From positions 62,001 through 126,000 of the forward strand of contig CAKQME010000001.1 in NCBI GenBank assembly GCA_934254815.1: a DNA stretch of 64,000 nt. The letters are read 5' to 3'. Within the stretch, counting starts at the first letter, position 1. Every line of letters starts with the position of its first letter. The notes below the pieces were generated by a model. That model was not told the origin of the DNA and did not search any database. It was given only the letters and a program-made list of their open reading frames with translations. Of the stretch, positions 17,168 through 26,100 are shown piece after piece. A program made the position numbers and the translations under genes. The stretch is from an uncultured Clostridia bacterium. Lineage in GTDB: Bacteria; Bacillota; Clostridia; Christensenellales; Borkfalkiaceae.

Positions 17168-17464
17168 ATGGAAAACAACAACGCTAAAACGGCTGAAAAA
17201 GCAGTTAAAAAGCAGAACAAGAATAAGAAACCTAATATCTTCGTTCGCTTCGGGCGTAAAGTAAAGGAGATTTTCTCCGAACTTAAAAAGGTGACGTGGC
17301 CGTCGTTTAAAACCGTAATGAAGCAGCTTGGATGCGTGCTTGTCACGGTCGTACTCGTATTGGTTATAATACTTGTTATCGACCTCGGTCTTAAAGAACT
17401 TTTAACGCTTGTTCAGGGCAATAACGCCACGAGCGCGATCGCAAATCTTACCGAGGTACTCTGA
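17168..17464 (+). CDS. secE: Preprotein translocase subunit SecE
   Basis: A 98-residue single-span protein of the SecYEG channel. The conserved amphipathic helix KEIFSELKKVTWPSF precedes the one membrane segment (about residues 55-80), as in short SecE forms. I chose the ATG at 17168, which has GAGAGGTG 8 bases upstream, over an in-frame TTG at 17150. The stop overlaps the nusG start codon. The rpmG-secE gap contains the palindrome ACCTATTATATAATAGGT (17118-17135), of unknown role. Confidence 0.95.
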   Translation: MENNNAKTAEKAVKKQNKNKKPNIFVRFGRKVKEIFSELKKVTWPSFKTVMKQLGCVLVTVVLVLVIILVIDLGLKELLTLVQGNNATSAIANLTEVL

Positions 17465-18006
17465 TGAGCAACGCCGAACTTGCAAAATGGTACGTCATTC
17501 ATACCTATTCGGGTTATGAAGCTCTCGTAAAAGACAATATCGAAAAACTTATCGAGAACAATAACTTAGCCGATACCATTTTCGACATAAAGATCCCGAT
17601 GGAAGAGACTATCGAAGAGAAGAACGGTAAAAGAAAGGTAGTTCAGAGAAAGATACTGCCTTGTTACGTTTTTCTTAAAATGGTATATTCCAACGATATG
17701 TGGTTTTTGATAACCAACACGCGCGGGGTTACGGGTTTCGTCGGTCCGCAGGGTAAAGCTATACCTTTGGGCGACGACGAAGTAAGAAAAATGCGTCTTG
17801 AAGAGAAAGTTGTCGAAAGCGATCTCGCGGTAGGGGATAAAGTCAATATTATTTCCGGTCCGCTTGCGTCGTTTACGGGCGAAATTCTCGAACTCAACGA
17901 AGAAGCTCAGAAAGCTAAAGTCAGAGTTTCGATGTTCGGCAGAGAAACCGAAGTCGAACTCGATTTCATACAGCTTGACAAAATCAAGGGTATTTACGAA
18001 GCGTAA
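17464..18006 (+). CDS. nusG: Transcription termination/antitermination factor NusG
   Basis: A 180-residue factor that binds RNA polymerase at the clamp and links it to the ribosome or to Rho. The NGN domain runs from the N-terminus (KWYVIHTYSGYE) through PCYVFLKM and TRGVTGFVG to about residue 110. The KOW domain is at the C-terminus (VNIISGPLASFTGEI). Length is normal for Bacillota. It starts on the secE stop codon and precedes rplK by 89 bases that hold an L1-type leader. Confidence 0.97.
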   Translation: MSNAELAKWYVIHTYSGYEALVKDNIEKLIENNNLADTIFDIKIPMEETIEEKNGKRKVVQRKILPCYVFLKMVYSNDMWFLITNTRGVTGFVGPQGKAIPLGDDEVRKMRLEEKVVESDLAVGDKVNIISGPLASFTGEILELNEEAQKAKVRVSMFGRETEVELDFIQLDKIKGIYEA

Positions 18007-18030
18007 AATCGGCGCGAGCCGTTTTTATAA

Positions 18031-18078
18031 AGTGGGAGGAGCGTTAAATTTTTCTATGGCGTTTCCGTTATCACCACA
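18031..18078 (+). promoter_or_regulatory. Candidate L1-binding leader upstream of rplK
   Basis: AGTGGGAG at 18031-18038 and ACCACA at 18072-18077 form a stem (GTGG with CCAC) around an internal bulge, the layout of L1-binding mRNA leaders that mimic 23S rRNA. The same two motifs recur before rplA. Confidence 0.5.
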
Positions 18079-18095
18079 GTCTATGGAGGACAATT

Positions 18096-18521
18096 ATGGC
18101 TAAAAAAGTTACCGCTATGGTCAAATTACAATTACCTGCGGGCAAGGCAACTCCGGGACCACCGGTAGGTTCGACCCTCGGACCTTACGGAATCAATATT
18201 CCCGGTTTTACGAAGGAATTCAATGCGAAAACCGCTAACGAAGCGGGGCTTATAATTCCCGTCGTCATCACTATTTATCAGGACCGTTCGTTCACGTTTA
18301 TACTGAAAACTCCTCCCGCTCCCGTTCTTATCAAGAAAGCGTGCGGAATAGAGACGGCAAGCGCGAAGCCCAACAAGGATAAGGTCGCAAAACTCACGAA
18401 AGCTCAGGTAGAAGAGATCGCCAAGCAGAAGATGCCCGATCTTAACGCCGCTTCTTTAGAAGCCGCTATGAGCATGATCAAGGGTACTGCGCGCAGTATG
18501 GGTATAACCGTCGAGGAATAA
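18096..18521 (+). CDS. rplK: 50S ribosomal protein L11
   Basis: A 141-residue L11. The N-terminus MVKLQLPAGKATPGPPVGS and the C-terminal RNA-binding segment with GTARSMGI are diagnostic. Length is the standard 141. GGAGGA precedes the ATG. Together with rplA it forms the L11 operon downstream of nusG. In bacteria this operon is commonly repressed by L1, and a candidate L1 site is seen in the leader. Confidence 0.98.
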   Translation: MAKKVTAMVKLQLPAGKATPGPPVGSTLGPYGINIPGFTKEFNAKTANEAGLIIPVVITIYQDRSFTFILKTPPAPVLIKKACGIETASAKPNKDKVAKLTKAQVEEIAKQKMPDLNAASLEAAMSMIKGTARSMGITVEE

Positions 18522-18527
18522 TATAAA

Positions 18528-18558
18528 AGTGGGAGAGAGTAATCTCGCTAATACCACA
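18528..18558 (+). promoter_or_regulatory. Second candidate L1-binding leader, upstream of rplA
   Basis: AGTGGGAG (18528-18535), an inner GAGA/TCTC hairpin and ACCACA (18553-18558). It repeats the motif pair found before rplK and ends next to the AGGAGGA ribosome binding site. Confidence 0.5.
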
Positions 18559-18575
18559 AGGAGGACTTTTAAATA

Positions 18576-19265
18576 ATGAAATTCGGAAAGAAATATGCCG
18601 AAAGCATAAAGACTTTTGATCGCAGCAAACAATACGACGCCGACGAGGCTATGGGTATCGTCGTAAATAACGCGAAAGCTAAGTTCGACGAAACCGTTGA
18701 ATTTCACTGCAGATTGGGCGTAGACCCGAAGCAGGCAGACCAACAGGTCAGAGGCGTTATCGTACTTCCCAACGGAACGGGTAAAACCGTTAAGGTTCTC
18801 GTTCTTGCGAAAGGCGAAAAAGCTGACGCGGCTACGGCTGCGGGCGCCGATTACGTCGGAGCGGAAGACCTTGTCGCTAAAATTCAGAAAGACAACTGGT
18901 TTGATTTCGACGCGGTTATCACTACTCCCGATATGATGGGCGTTGTAGGTAGAATAGGTAAACTTTTAGGACCTAAGGGCTTGATGCCCAACCCGAAGTC
19001 GGGTACGGTTACTATGGACGTAGCTAAGGCTATAGCCGATATTAAAGCAGGTAAGGTTGAATACAGACTTGATAAACAAGCTATTATTCACTGCGCTATC
19101 GGTAAGAAGAGCTTCGGAAAAGAAAAGCTTGTAGAGAACTACAACGCTCTTCTGGAAGCCATCATCAAAGCTAAGCCCGCTGCCGCTAAAGGTCAGTACA
19201 TCAAGAGCATTTCGCTCACTTCGACTATGGGTCCCGGCGTAAAAGTTGCGCCCAAGGGCGTATAA
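18576..19265 (+). CDS. rplA: 50S ribosomal protein L1
   Basis: A 229-residue L1. The family signature is seen in the stretch KLLGPKGLMPNPKSGTVT, and the C-terminus SISLTSTMGPGVKV is typical. L1 binds 23S rRNA at the L1 stalk and usually represses its own operon mRNA. Length is normal (230). A strong AAGGAGGA ribosome binding site precedes the start. Transcription restarts 5 bases after the stop at a perfect consensus promoter for rplJ. Confidence 0.98.
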   Translation: MKFGKKYAESIKTFDRSKQYDADEAMGIVVNNAKAKFDETVEFHCRLGVDPKQADQQVRGVIVLPNGTGKTVKVLVLAKGEKADAATAAGADYVGAEDLVAKIQKDNWFDFDAVITTPDMMGVVGRIGKLLGPKGLMPNPKSGTVTMDVAKAIADIKAGKVEYRLDKQAIIHCAIGKKSFGKEKLVENYNALLEAIIKAKPAAAKGQYIKSISLTSTMGPGVKVAPKGV

Positions 19266-19269
19266 TCGC

Positions 19270-19298
19270 TTGACAAACCTCGGCTGATGAGGTATAAT
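19270..19298 (+). promoter_or_regulatory. Promoter of rplJ-rplL
   Basis: Full consensus TTGACA (19270-19275), 17 bp, TATAAT (19293-19298). It starts just after the rplA stop codon, so rplJL is a separate transcription unit. Confidence 0.8.
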
Positions 19299-19304
19299 GA
19301 TTAA

Positions 19305-19425
19305 GTTAATAACCTAAGACAGCAGGTTGTAAAGCGTTTTCGCTACCCGCCGAGGTAAAAATATCAAGGTTTGTTGAAATTAACAGCCCTCGATTGCTTT
19401 GCCGGCGGTCGAGGGCTGTTTTGCG
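19305..19425 (+). ncRNA. L10-type ribosomal protein leader of rplJ
   Basis: About 120 bases between promoter and rplJ contain paired segments in the position and style of the L10 leader, to which L10(L12)4 binds. The leader ends in a 12-bp hairpin (19382-19393 with 19409-19420) followed by TTTT, which looks like an attenuator. The call rests on position and structure, not on a covariance search. Confidence 0.65.
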
Positions 19426-19448
19426 GTTAAATTCGAACGGAGGTAAAT

Positions 19449-19946
19449 ATGTCAGCAAACAGAGATGCCAAACAGCAAATAGTAGAAGACATCAAGGCTA
19501 AGATTCAGGCAAGCAAGTCGGTAGTTCTTATCGATTATAAAGGTCTGACTGTTGCCGAAGACACCGAATTCCGTTGCAATATGAGAAAGGCGAACACCGA
19601 ATATAAGGTATTGAAAAATACGCTTGTAAAGCGCGCGTTCAACGAACTCAACGTTACCGCTTTCGACGTGGATCTTAACGGTCCTACGGCTATTGCTTTC
19701 TGCCCCGATGAAACGAGCGCAGCAAAGATTGCCGCAGATATGTGTAAGACCACTAACGATAAGATCTCGCTTAAGAGCGCATACGTTGACAACGCTTATG
19801 TTGACAAGGAAGGCGTCAAAGCCCTTGCTTCGATACCCTCGAAAGAGGTTCTCGTTGCAAAACTTGCCGGTGCATTATCCGGTATTATACGCGGACTTGC
19901 AGTCGCTCTTAACGCAGTCGCGGAGAAAAACGAGCAGAACGCTTAA
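19449..19946 (+). CDS. rplJ: 50S ribosomal protein L10
   Basis: A 165-residue L10. The N-terminal part around KSVVLIDYKGLTVAEDTEFR and the motif YKVLKNTLVKRAF are typical. The C-terminal helix that binds L12 dimers is at about residues 130-160. Length is normal (165-175). An ACGGAGGT ribosome binding site precedes the ATG. It is co-transcribed with rplL 36 bases downstream. Confidence 0.97.
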   Translation: MSANRDAKQQIVEDIKAKIQASKSVVLIDYKGLTVAEDTEFRCNMRKANTEYKVLKNTLVKRAFNELNVTAFDVDLNGPTAIAFCPDETSAAKIAADMCKTTNDKISLKSAYVDNAYVDKEGVKALASIPSKEVLVAKLAGALSGIIRGLAVALNAVAEKNEQNA

Positions 19947-19982
19947 TTTAAGAGCAAAAATAATAAAAGAGAGGATATTAAA

Positions 19983-20354
19983 ATGGCTGATATCGCAAAA
20001 TTCATTGAAGAGATTAAGGGTATGACTGTTATGGAACTTAACAGTCTCGTAAAGGCTATCGAAGAGGAGTTCGGCGTTAGCGCTGCTGCTCCCGTTGCTG
20101 TTGCAGGCACTGTTGCAGGCGCTGCTGCTCCCGCTGAAGAAGAAAAGACTGAATTCAACGTTGTATTGAAAGAAGTCGGCGGAAACAAGATTGCCGTTAT
20201 CAAAGTTGTAAGAGAAATCACCGGTCTTGGTCTTGTTGACGCTAAGAACCTTGTTGAAAAACTCGGAACTATCAAAGAAGCTGCTCCGAAGGAAGAAGCT
20301 GAAAAGATGGTTGAACAGCTCAAAGCTGCCGGCGCAACTGCCGCTATGGAATAA
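19983..20354 (+). CDS. rplL: 50S ribosomal protein L7/L12
   Basis: A 123-residue stalk protein. The N-terminal dimerisation helix contains KGMTVMELNSLVKAIEEEFG. An Ala/Val-rich hinge follows (about residues 36-52). The C-terminal factor-binding domain has KIAVIKVVREITGLGLVDAK. Codon choice is the strongest optimal set in the window (GCT, GTT, GAA). A perfect terminator ends the unit. rpoB, which normally follows rplL, is absent. Confidence 0.98.
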   Translation: MADIAKFIEEIKGMTVMELNSLVKAIEEEFGVSAAAPVAVAGTVAGAAAPAEEEKTEFNVVLKEVGGNKIAVIKVVREITGLGLVDAKNLVEKLGTIKEAAPKEEAEKMVEQLKAAGATAAME

Positions 20355-20376
20355 GATATTATTCTATAAAGATTAT

Positions 20377-20410
20377 AAAAGCCCCCGCTTTTTAAGCGGG
20401 GGCTTTTGGC
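20377..20410 (+). terminator. Terminator of rplJL
   Basis: A 14-bp perfect stem (20377-20390 with 20394-20407) has a TTT loop and ends in TTTT. Confidence 0.9.
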
Positions 20411-20429
20411 ATATATATAAGTTATGTGT

Positions 20430-20940
20430 AATCGTCAGAAATGACATACTTTGTTTATTTTTTCTGTCATATTGAGCGCAAGCGAAATATCCCATTGTAT
20501 TAAGTAGTCCGCACTTATTTGGTGGAATTTTGTTTTTCACCCAGAATGGCATATTTTATTTTTTTGTCATATTGAGCGTAAGCGAAATATCCCACTATAT
20601 CAAGTAGTCCGCCCTTATTCGGTGGGATTCTTCGCAGACTATTCGGCGCTTAAACGCCGGAGCGTTAAAACAATAGTTTTGCCTTTATTGTTTCGCAATA
20701 AAGGCAGCGCCTTATGAATATCTTCGTTTGCAAACCCTTGCAAGCAAGTTTGCTCTCTCGATATTGACAGAATGACGTAATTTGTTTTTTTTCTGTCATA
20801 TTGAGCGTAAGCGAAATATCCCATTGTATTAAGTTCGGAGTAAATATAAGGTCGGACTAATATTCGGAAGCAACGTCACGTTGCCGCGCAGCCATAGGCT
20901 GCCGTAACATTTCCAGCCTCAGGCTGCCATGTCGCAAAAA
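20430..20940. repeat. Intergenic cluster of dispersed repeats, no gene
   Basis: Half-kilobase spacer between rplL and the flavoprotein gene. Units beginning TGTCATATTGAGCG start at 20465, 20565 and 20794. Each opens with an arm TGTCATATTGAGCG...ATATCCCA, and the complementary arm, where present, ends in AGAATGRCA. The end of the cluster holds palindromes GCAACGTCACGTTGC (near 20871) and GCAGCC...GGCTGC. The same families recur at 46.1-47 kb, 51.7-52.3 kb and 56.1 kb. The short open frames here run over repeats and are not genes. Confidence 0.8.
20622..20784 (-). repeat. Shorter relative of the 303-bp element, with a different interior
   Basis: It shares the GATTCTTCGC-GACTATTCGGCGCTTAAAC end and the TATTGACAGAATGAC end with the 303-bp copy at 51942-52244 (same orientation as that copy). 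The roughly 110 bp between them are unrelated and carry their own hairpins (for example CCTTTATTG/CAATAAAGG). Confidence 0.65.
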
Positions 20941-20950
20941 AAGTGTAAAA

Positions 20951-21571
20951 TTAAGGACGAATAAAATTCGTGACTTTGCGGGGGTCTTTTTCGGGAAGTC
21001 CGTATTTTTCTTTTCCAAGAGCAATGCTTTTCATTAAAAATACCATATTTTTCGCTAATGTGAGCATGGTTTGCTTGCCCTCTTCGTCAAATTCCGCTTC
21101 GCCTTTGTCGCGACCGTGAATACTGTTCCAGTATTGACTTGAAGCGACGGGCATTCCGCAAATCGTAAAATACTTGTTCAGTTCGTCAAAAGTGGCGGAA
21201 CAACCGCCTCTTCTCCCGCAGACAACGCTTGCTCCGACTTTCATGGTTTTATCGAAATGTGTACTGTAAAACAGCCTGTCAAGGCAAGCGATAAGCGTTG
21301 CGTTTGCCGAAGCGTAATAGACCGGCGACGCGAAAACAAGACCGTCGGCAGCTTCGAACATCGGCGCGATACGGTTTACGGCGTCGTCAAATACGCATTT
21401 TCCGGTTTTTGAACAGGAATTACAGGCTATACAACCTCTGATCGCTTCTCCGCCTATTTGTTCTATTTGCGTCTCTATGCCCTCGGCTGTAAATATTTTA
21501 GCCATTTCTGCTATAGCTATAGTTGTGTTGCCGCCATTTCTTGGGCTGCCGTTTATTATAAGAACTTTCAT
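20951..21571 (-). CDS. Iron-sulfur flavoprotein (NADPH-dependent FMN reductase fold)
   Basis: A 206-residue flavodoxin-fold protein. The FMN phosphate loop is GSPRNGGNTT (residues 8-17). A CX2CX2CX5C cluster at C47, C50, C53 and C59 matches the compact [4Fe-4S] motif of archaeal and clostridial iron-sulfur flavoproteins. The FASPVYYASANATL segment contacts the flavin in this family. It probably transfers electrons in an anaerobic redox or oxygen-defence pathway; the partner is unknown. Its start overlaps the stop of the upstream zinc-ribbon membrane protein (ATGA type overlap), so the two are coupled. Confidence 0.9.
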   Translation of the reverse strand: MKVLIINGSPRNGGNTTIAIAEMAKIFTAEGIETQIEQIGGEAIRGCIACNSCSKTGKCVFDDAVNRIAPMFEAADGLVFASPVYYASANATLIACLDRLFYSTHFDKTMKVGASVVCGRRGGCSATFDELNKYFTICGMPVASSQYWNSIHGRDKGEAEFDEEGKQTMLTLAKNMVFLMKSIALGKEKYGLPEKDPRKVTNFIRP

Positions 21572-22065
21572 TTTTTCTTCTCCTCAAGCGCAGCGCCGCA
21601 ATAACCGCATATGGGTGTTTCGTCGGAATAGTAGTTGACGTTTGCACCGCAATTAGGGCATTTGGCGGTTAAAAGCGAGCGGCTTGCTTTTCTGTTTGAA
21701 TTGTATGAAAGCGTTTCGCCGTCAAATAGAAGCCCCGTAATATAACCCTTTTCTATCGCTTTAGTTATTTCCTGCTTAATTACGTCAGGGTTTTTCATCG
21801 TGTGAGTAGCGATTTTATCTACGGAGTAGATATTTTCTTCGCTTACGGCTTTAACGGTGCGTTTAAGCGAAACGAGCGAACCGTATGAGACAAACAGAAT
21901 AGGACAGGCGTAAAAATCAAACGCCGTGAGTATTATACCCGTAATCATTACCGCGGGGATTTTTCCTGCGCCGAGAATAATCATAATTATTCCGCCGACA
22001 AACGCGAAAGCGGATAAAATTGAGATTGCCAAACGTTTCTTTAATGCCGAATTTAATTTTTCCAT
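21568..22065 (-). CDS. Membrane protein with C-terminal zinc ribbon
   Basis: A 165-residue protein with two N-terminal membrane segments (about 14-34 and 37-58) and a cytoplasmic helical segment (KIATHTMKNPDVIKQEITKA) that resembles a winged-helix-like module. A C-terminal zinc ribbon reads CPNCGANVNYY...CGYCG. The function is unknown. The ATG lies only 6 bases after a TATAAT box, so its mRNA should be leaderless. It is coupled to the iron-sulfur flavoprotein by a 4-base overlap. Confidence 0.72.
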   Translation of the reverse strand: MEKLNSALKKRLAISILSAFAFVGGIIMIILGAGKIPAVMITGIILTAFDFYACPILFVSYGSLVSLKRTVKAVSEENIYSVDKIATHTMKNPDVIKQEITKAIEKGYITGLLFDGETLSYNSNRKASRSLLTAKCPNCGANVNYYSDETPICGYCGAALEEKKK

Positions 22066-22071
22066 ACTTAT

Positions 22072-22099
22072 ATTATATATAATTTACGAATTAAATCAA
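22072..22099 (-). promoter_or_regulatory. Promoter giving a leaderless mRNA
   Basis: Read leftward: TTGATT (22099-22094), 16 bp, TATAAT (22077-22072), then 6 bases to the ATG at 22065. Confidence 0.55.
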
Positions 22100-22156
22100 G
22101 CGAAAAGATATATTTATAAATGAAAAGCCGATAAAACATTTTTCAGTAAAACGAAA

Positions 22157-22194
22157 GTCGCAAGCAACGGAGTTAAAACTCTGTCGCTTGCGAC
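22157..22194 (-). terminator. Hairpin downstream of the MscS gene
   Basis: An 18-bp stem with two mismatches (22157-22174 with 22177-22194), followed leftward by a T-rich stretch. Probable terminator. Confidence 0.55.
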
Positions 22195-22209
22195 CTTGAA
22201 ATACGTTTA

Positions 22210-23034
22210 TCAATCGTTTTTGACGTGTACGTCGAGCTGGTTGTAGGGTACTTCTATATGCTCTTCGTCAAATGCCGTTTTTACTTGTTCAAGCATATCG
22301 AAATAAACGTTCCAGTAATCTTCCGATTTGCACCAGAATTTCGAACTTATTTCAATAGAACTGTCGCCGTGTTTCGAAACTCTGGCGGAACAGGCGGGGT
22401 CTTTGAGTATTTTCTCGTTTTTGCCCGCAACTTGTAATATTACATTTTCGGCGTGAACGTAATCGGCGTCGTAAGAAATATAAAAGGTTAAATCGACCCT
22501 GCGGGTGTCTTTTTCGGTGAAATTTACTATTTCGCTTGTCGAAAGCGTTCCGTTTGGCAGATATATTACGCGGTTGTCGGTGGTGCGTAATTTCGTGTGG
22601 CAGATAAGAATGTCTTCTACGGTACCCTCGTAACCGCATGCGGAAATATAATCGTCGACTCTGAACGGACGTGTAAGAAGTAATAAAACTCCGCCCGCAA
22701 GGTTAGAAAGCGTTCCGTTTACTGCAAGACCGACGCCTACGCCGAGCGAAGCTATGAGGGCGGTCATACCGCTTGTATCTATACCCAGATAACTTATAAG
22801 CGCGATTACTACAAGTATCTTTAATCCTATTTTAAAAACGTAACTTAGCGTTCTGTAAACGGTTTTGTCGAGTTTCTTGTTCTCTTCGAGCTTTTTACCT
22901 TTTTTCGCGATACTGTTGCTTATCTTGTTTATGATATAGAAAGATAAGAATAATAAAATTATCGCTACTACTATTTTTATGCCCGTGGTCATAAGCCAGT
23001 TTTGAATAGTTGCCCAGAATTGATTCCAATCCAT
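22210..23034 (-). CDS. mscS: Small-conductance mechanosensitive channel (MscS family)
   Basis: A 274-residue protein with three N-terminal membrane segments. The third, pore-lining one is glycine/alanine-rich (ALIASLGVGVGLAVNGTLSNLAGG, spanning about residues 85-110). The beta domain follows (LLTRPFRVDDYI...VEDILICHTKLRTTDNRVI) and then the alpha/beta vestibule. It releases osmolytes on hypo-osmotic shock. Length fits minimal MscS (286 in E. coli). A GGAGAAG ribosome binding site precedes the start. Downstream of it is a hairpin. Confidence 0.95.
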   Translation of the reverse strand: MDWNQFWATIQNWLMTTGIKIVVAIILLFLSFYIINKISNSIAKKGKKLEENKKLDKTVYRTLSYVFKIGLKILVVIALISYLGIDTSGMTALIASLGVGVGLAVNGTLSNLAGGVLLLLTRPFRVDDYISACGYEGTVEDILICHTKLRTTDNRVIYLPNGTLSTSEIVNFTEKDTRRVDLTFYISYDADYVHAENVILQVAGKNEKILKDPACSARVSKHGDSSIEISSKFWCKSEDYWNVYFDMLEQVKTAFDEEHIEVPYNQLDVHVKND

Positions 23035-23123
23035 AATAAGAATTCTTCTCCTTTATATTATCGGTTCGATTATCTAATGGAAACGCCCGCGACCGAAAAG
23101 CCGAGGGCGTTGTGATTTAGCGA

Positions 23124-26100
23124 TTATTGATTATCGTTGTTTGTGTTGTCGTCTGTTTCTTCGCCGTCGCCGTAGTCGTAAGCTTTTTCTTCGTCCTCTT
23201 TATCGGGAGCCTGAATGTCGATTTTCTTATCTTCCGTGCTGTTGGCGGTTTTCTTTGCGTTTCTTACGGAATATCTCTGTCCGTTGGAATGCGCGGTCGA
23301 CTTGTCGTAACCCTTGTAGTAGGAGTCTGTCTTTGCTTTCTTGCGTTTCTTGTTTTCAAGAGCCTTTCTTACGATAACCGCTACGAGCGCGACTATTATC
23401 ACTATCGCGATTATAATCGAAACAACCTGAAGCCATACGTTGGTTGTCGCAGCCGTCGCGCTGTCGCTCGACGAAGAGCTGTCGGACGAACTTTCGGAAG
23501 TATCTTCGTTTGACGACGAGCTTGCGTCTATAAGATATTTGTTGACGTAATCTTCAACGTCGTATCTGAAGTACTTGACCGTCGCGTTTTCATAGGTGAG
23601 GGCAATTTCGTGATTTTCGTCGGAATCGGGCTTAGCGAAAGCGACTACGGTGAGCGCGTCGAAAACCTTTTCGCGAACGTTGCCGTTCTCGTCTTTAAGA
23701 CGTTTGCTTTCGTTGTTTACGTCGTCTTTGCTTGCGTAGTAGTAAGCCGTGAAGCCGTCCATCTTAACGGAGTCGTCGAACTTCATATCCTCAAGCGAAG
23801 ATTTAAGCGCGTCCGCCGTGTCGTAAGTAGCCGTAGTTCCCTCGTCTATCTTATCGAACATTACGAGACCGAGACCTTCAAGACCGAACTCGATACGAAG
23901 ATTCATTGCGTCTTCGCCCGTCTTTATTATATAACGAATAGTGGTGTAACCGTCAAGGTCTTTATTCGTGTTGTCGGTTATATAAGTTGCAACCTGAATG
24001 TTTTCGCCGTTTAACTTAGCGTTGGTGTAGGTGAGCGTTCCGTCGTTTTCGCCGCTTTCGATAGTGGCTATCTTATTGATATTGACGAACGCTTTCGCGT
24101 CGGAGAGAAGATAAGCGACGTATACTCTTACAGAGAATTCATAGGTGCTGTTCTTCGCGACGGAAATCGTCTTTCCCGCAAGAATAGTCGCGCTTTCGGT
24201 CGTGATGTCCGAATGTTTGATTATGAGCGGTTGAACGTGTTTGTTCGTTGCCGACGGGTCGTTGCTAAGTAATCCCTCGAGCGTGCGGAGATATCCGCCG
24301 ATGTTGTCTATTCTGGAGTTGGTGTCGTAGGCGTCCGAATAGTTGCTGTTTACTATACCGATAACGGCTTTCGGATCCTGCGAGATAACTTTAAGCGTGT
24401 TGCCGCTTGCGTTGAAAACGGGTACGACGTCGGTTTTAAGCGTAACCTTGTCTTCGTCGGAAAGGCTGAACGAATAGCTGTCGTTAGCGGTATCGTCTTC
24501 ATCCTTGTTATAATCGGAAGCATGGTCGCCTATAAGCGAAACTTTAACCGCGTTTTCGGTAGAAGCCGCGTCGTAATCGTCTTTTTCGATTTCACCGAAC
24601 GCGAAATCTTTGAATACGGCGTAACCTGCGGGAAGTTTGTTTACGCTGTCGCAATCTTTTTCGGTGGTAGGTCCGAAATTGAACTTAACCGCAAAAGACA
24701 TATCGTTAGTGTATTTGGTAGTGACGTAGAAGGTGTATCTGACGTAATCGTTGGTAAATTCGTTCGCGGTGCCTGTAGTGGTGAACGAATCGAACTTGCC
24801 GGTCGAGCTGTTTTCGTCTCCGTCGACGATAACGACGGAAGCGTTTGTAGACGCGCTCGTTAAAGATTTGACTTTAGCGAGGAACGTAAATCTGTAATAG
24901 TGGAACTCGTCTTCGCCGTCGGTCGGATAAACTGCGCCCTCGACGTTGAAAGTCTTGGTGACGTAAGTGTACGACGAACCGAAGTTTCTGCCCTCCGCTC
25001 TGGGGAAGTTCATATAAATTGCGTTGGAAACGGTCTCTTTTACTCCGTCAAGGTCGAGTTCTTTATCGGTAGCCGTATAGCCTGCCGCGTATTTATCGGA
25101 TGTAACGGCAACGTATTTTTTCTCGTTGTTGTCGAAACGGACTTTGTTATAATCTCCGCTTCCGCCGATGTCAGTGATTTTATCGGTAGTATTGATGTTG
25201 CGGGAAAGGTTTACTTTAAACACTCTTTCCGTCGCGCTGCCGAGTTTGTCGCTTTCGTCGAAAGTGAAGTTCTTGTCCGCTGCGTAATAATCCGCAACGT
25301 TTTCCGTCGCTACTTCGGGAATTTTATCGGTGGCTACCGCTTCGTATTCGACGTTGTCGAAATAAGCGAAACCGTTGGCGAAATGTTCGGCGGATACCGT
25401 GCCTCTGCCGAGACCCACTACTACCGAAAATTTGGTTGCGGCGGTTTCGGACGGAGCGATATAGATTTTATACTGCACCCATTTGCCGTCGGTGTTTATG
25501 TTTTCTATTATAAGCGGGTCTATTTCGGTGTTGACGGTATTCTTTATTTTTATATACGCGCCGGTCTTGTTACCCGCAGGCGAAGTCACGTCTTTGGTAT
25601 TTACCCAAAGCGAGATATAGCCCGCGCCCTCGGCGGGGATAGTAACCGTCGAAGTGGACGTCATATACTGAGCTGTACCGTTGTCCGCCTTGTTGTAGAT
25701 CATAAGGATCTTCGTTCCGTCTTCTTTGGCTTCGGTTTTCTCGTCGTCGGAAGAAACGGGCGTGCCGGGGTTGAACTTGTCCGTCGGCTTATAGTCGTCG
25801 GAGAGTTTTTCGTAAGTTTCGGTCTTGGTGTCGATTATACCGTAAGTTCCGTTGGAGTATGGAGCCTGCTGCGGCGAAGAACCCTCGCGCGAAAGCGTCC
25901 ACTTGATCGACGACTTATAGGGGAACGACGTTACCTTGTCGGTATACCATTCGAAGTCGCCGTTCGCGATAGCCTGTTTATCGGTTTTCGTTTCCGTGCT
26001 TTCGCTTTCCGATTCGCTCGTCGAATCGCTGCTGCTCGAACCCGTCGACGAACAAGCCGCCGCAAGCGCGAGAACAAGCGATAACGTAAGAACCGTCAGT

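Noticed and set aside
24900..26084. Rightward open frame of 394 residues
   Set aside because: Antisense shadow of the 1007-residue surface protein; its product is rich in Arg, Phe and Val from the reversed codons.
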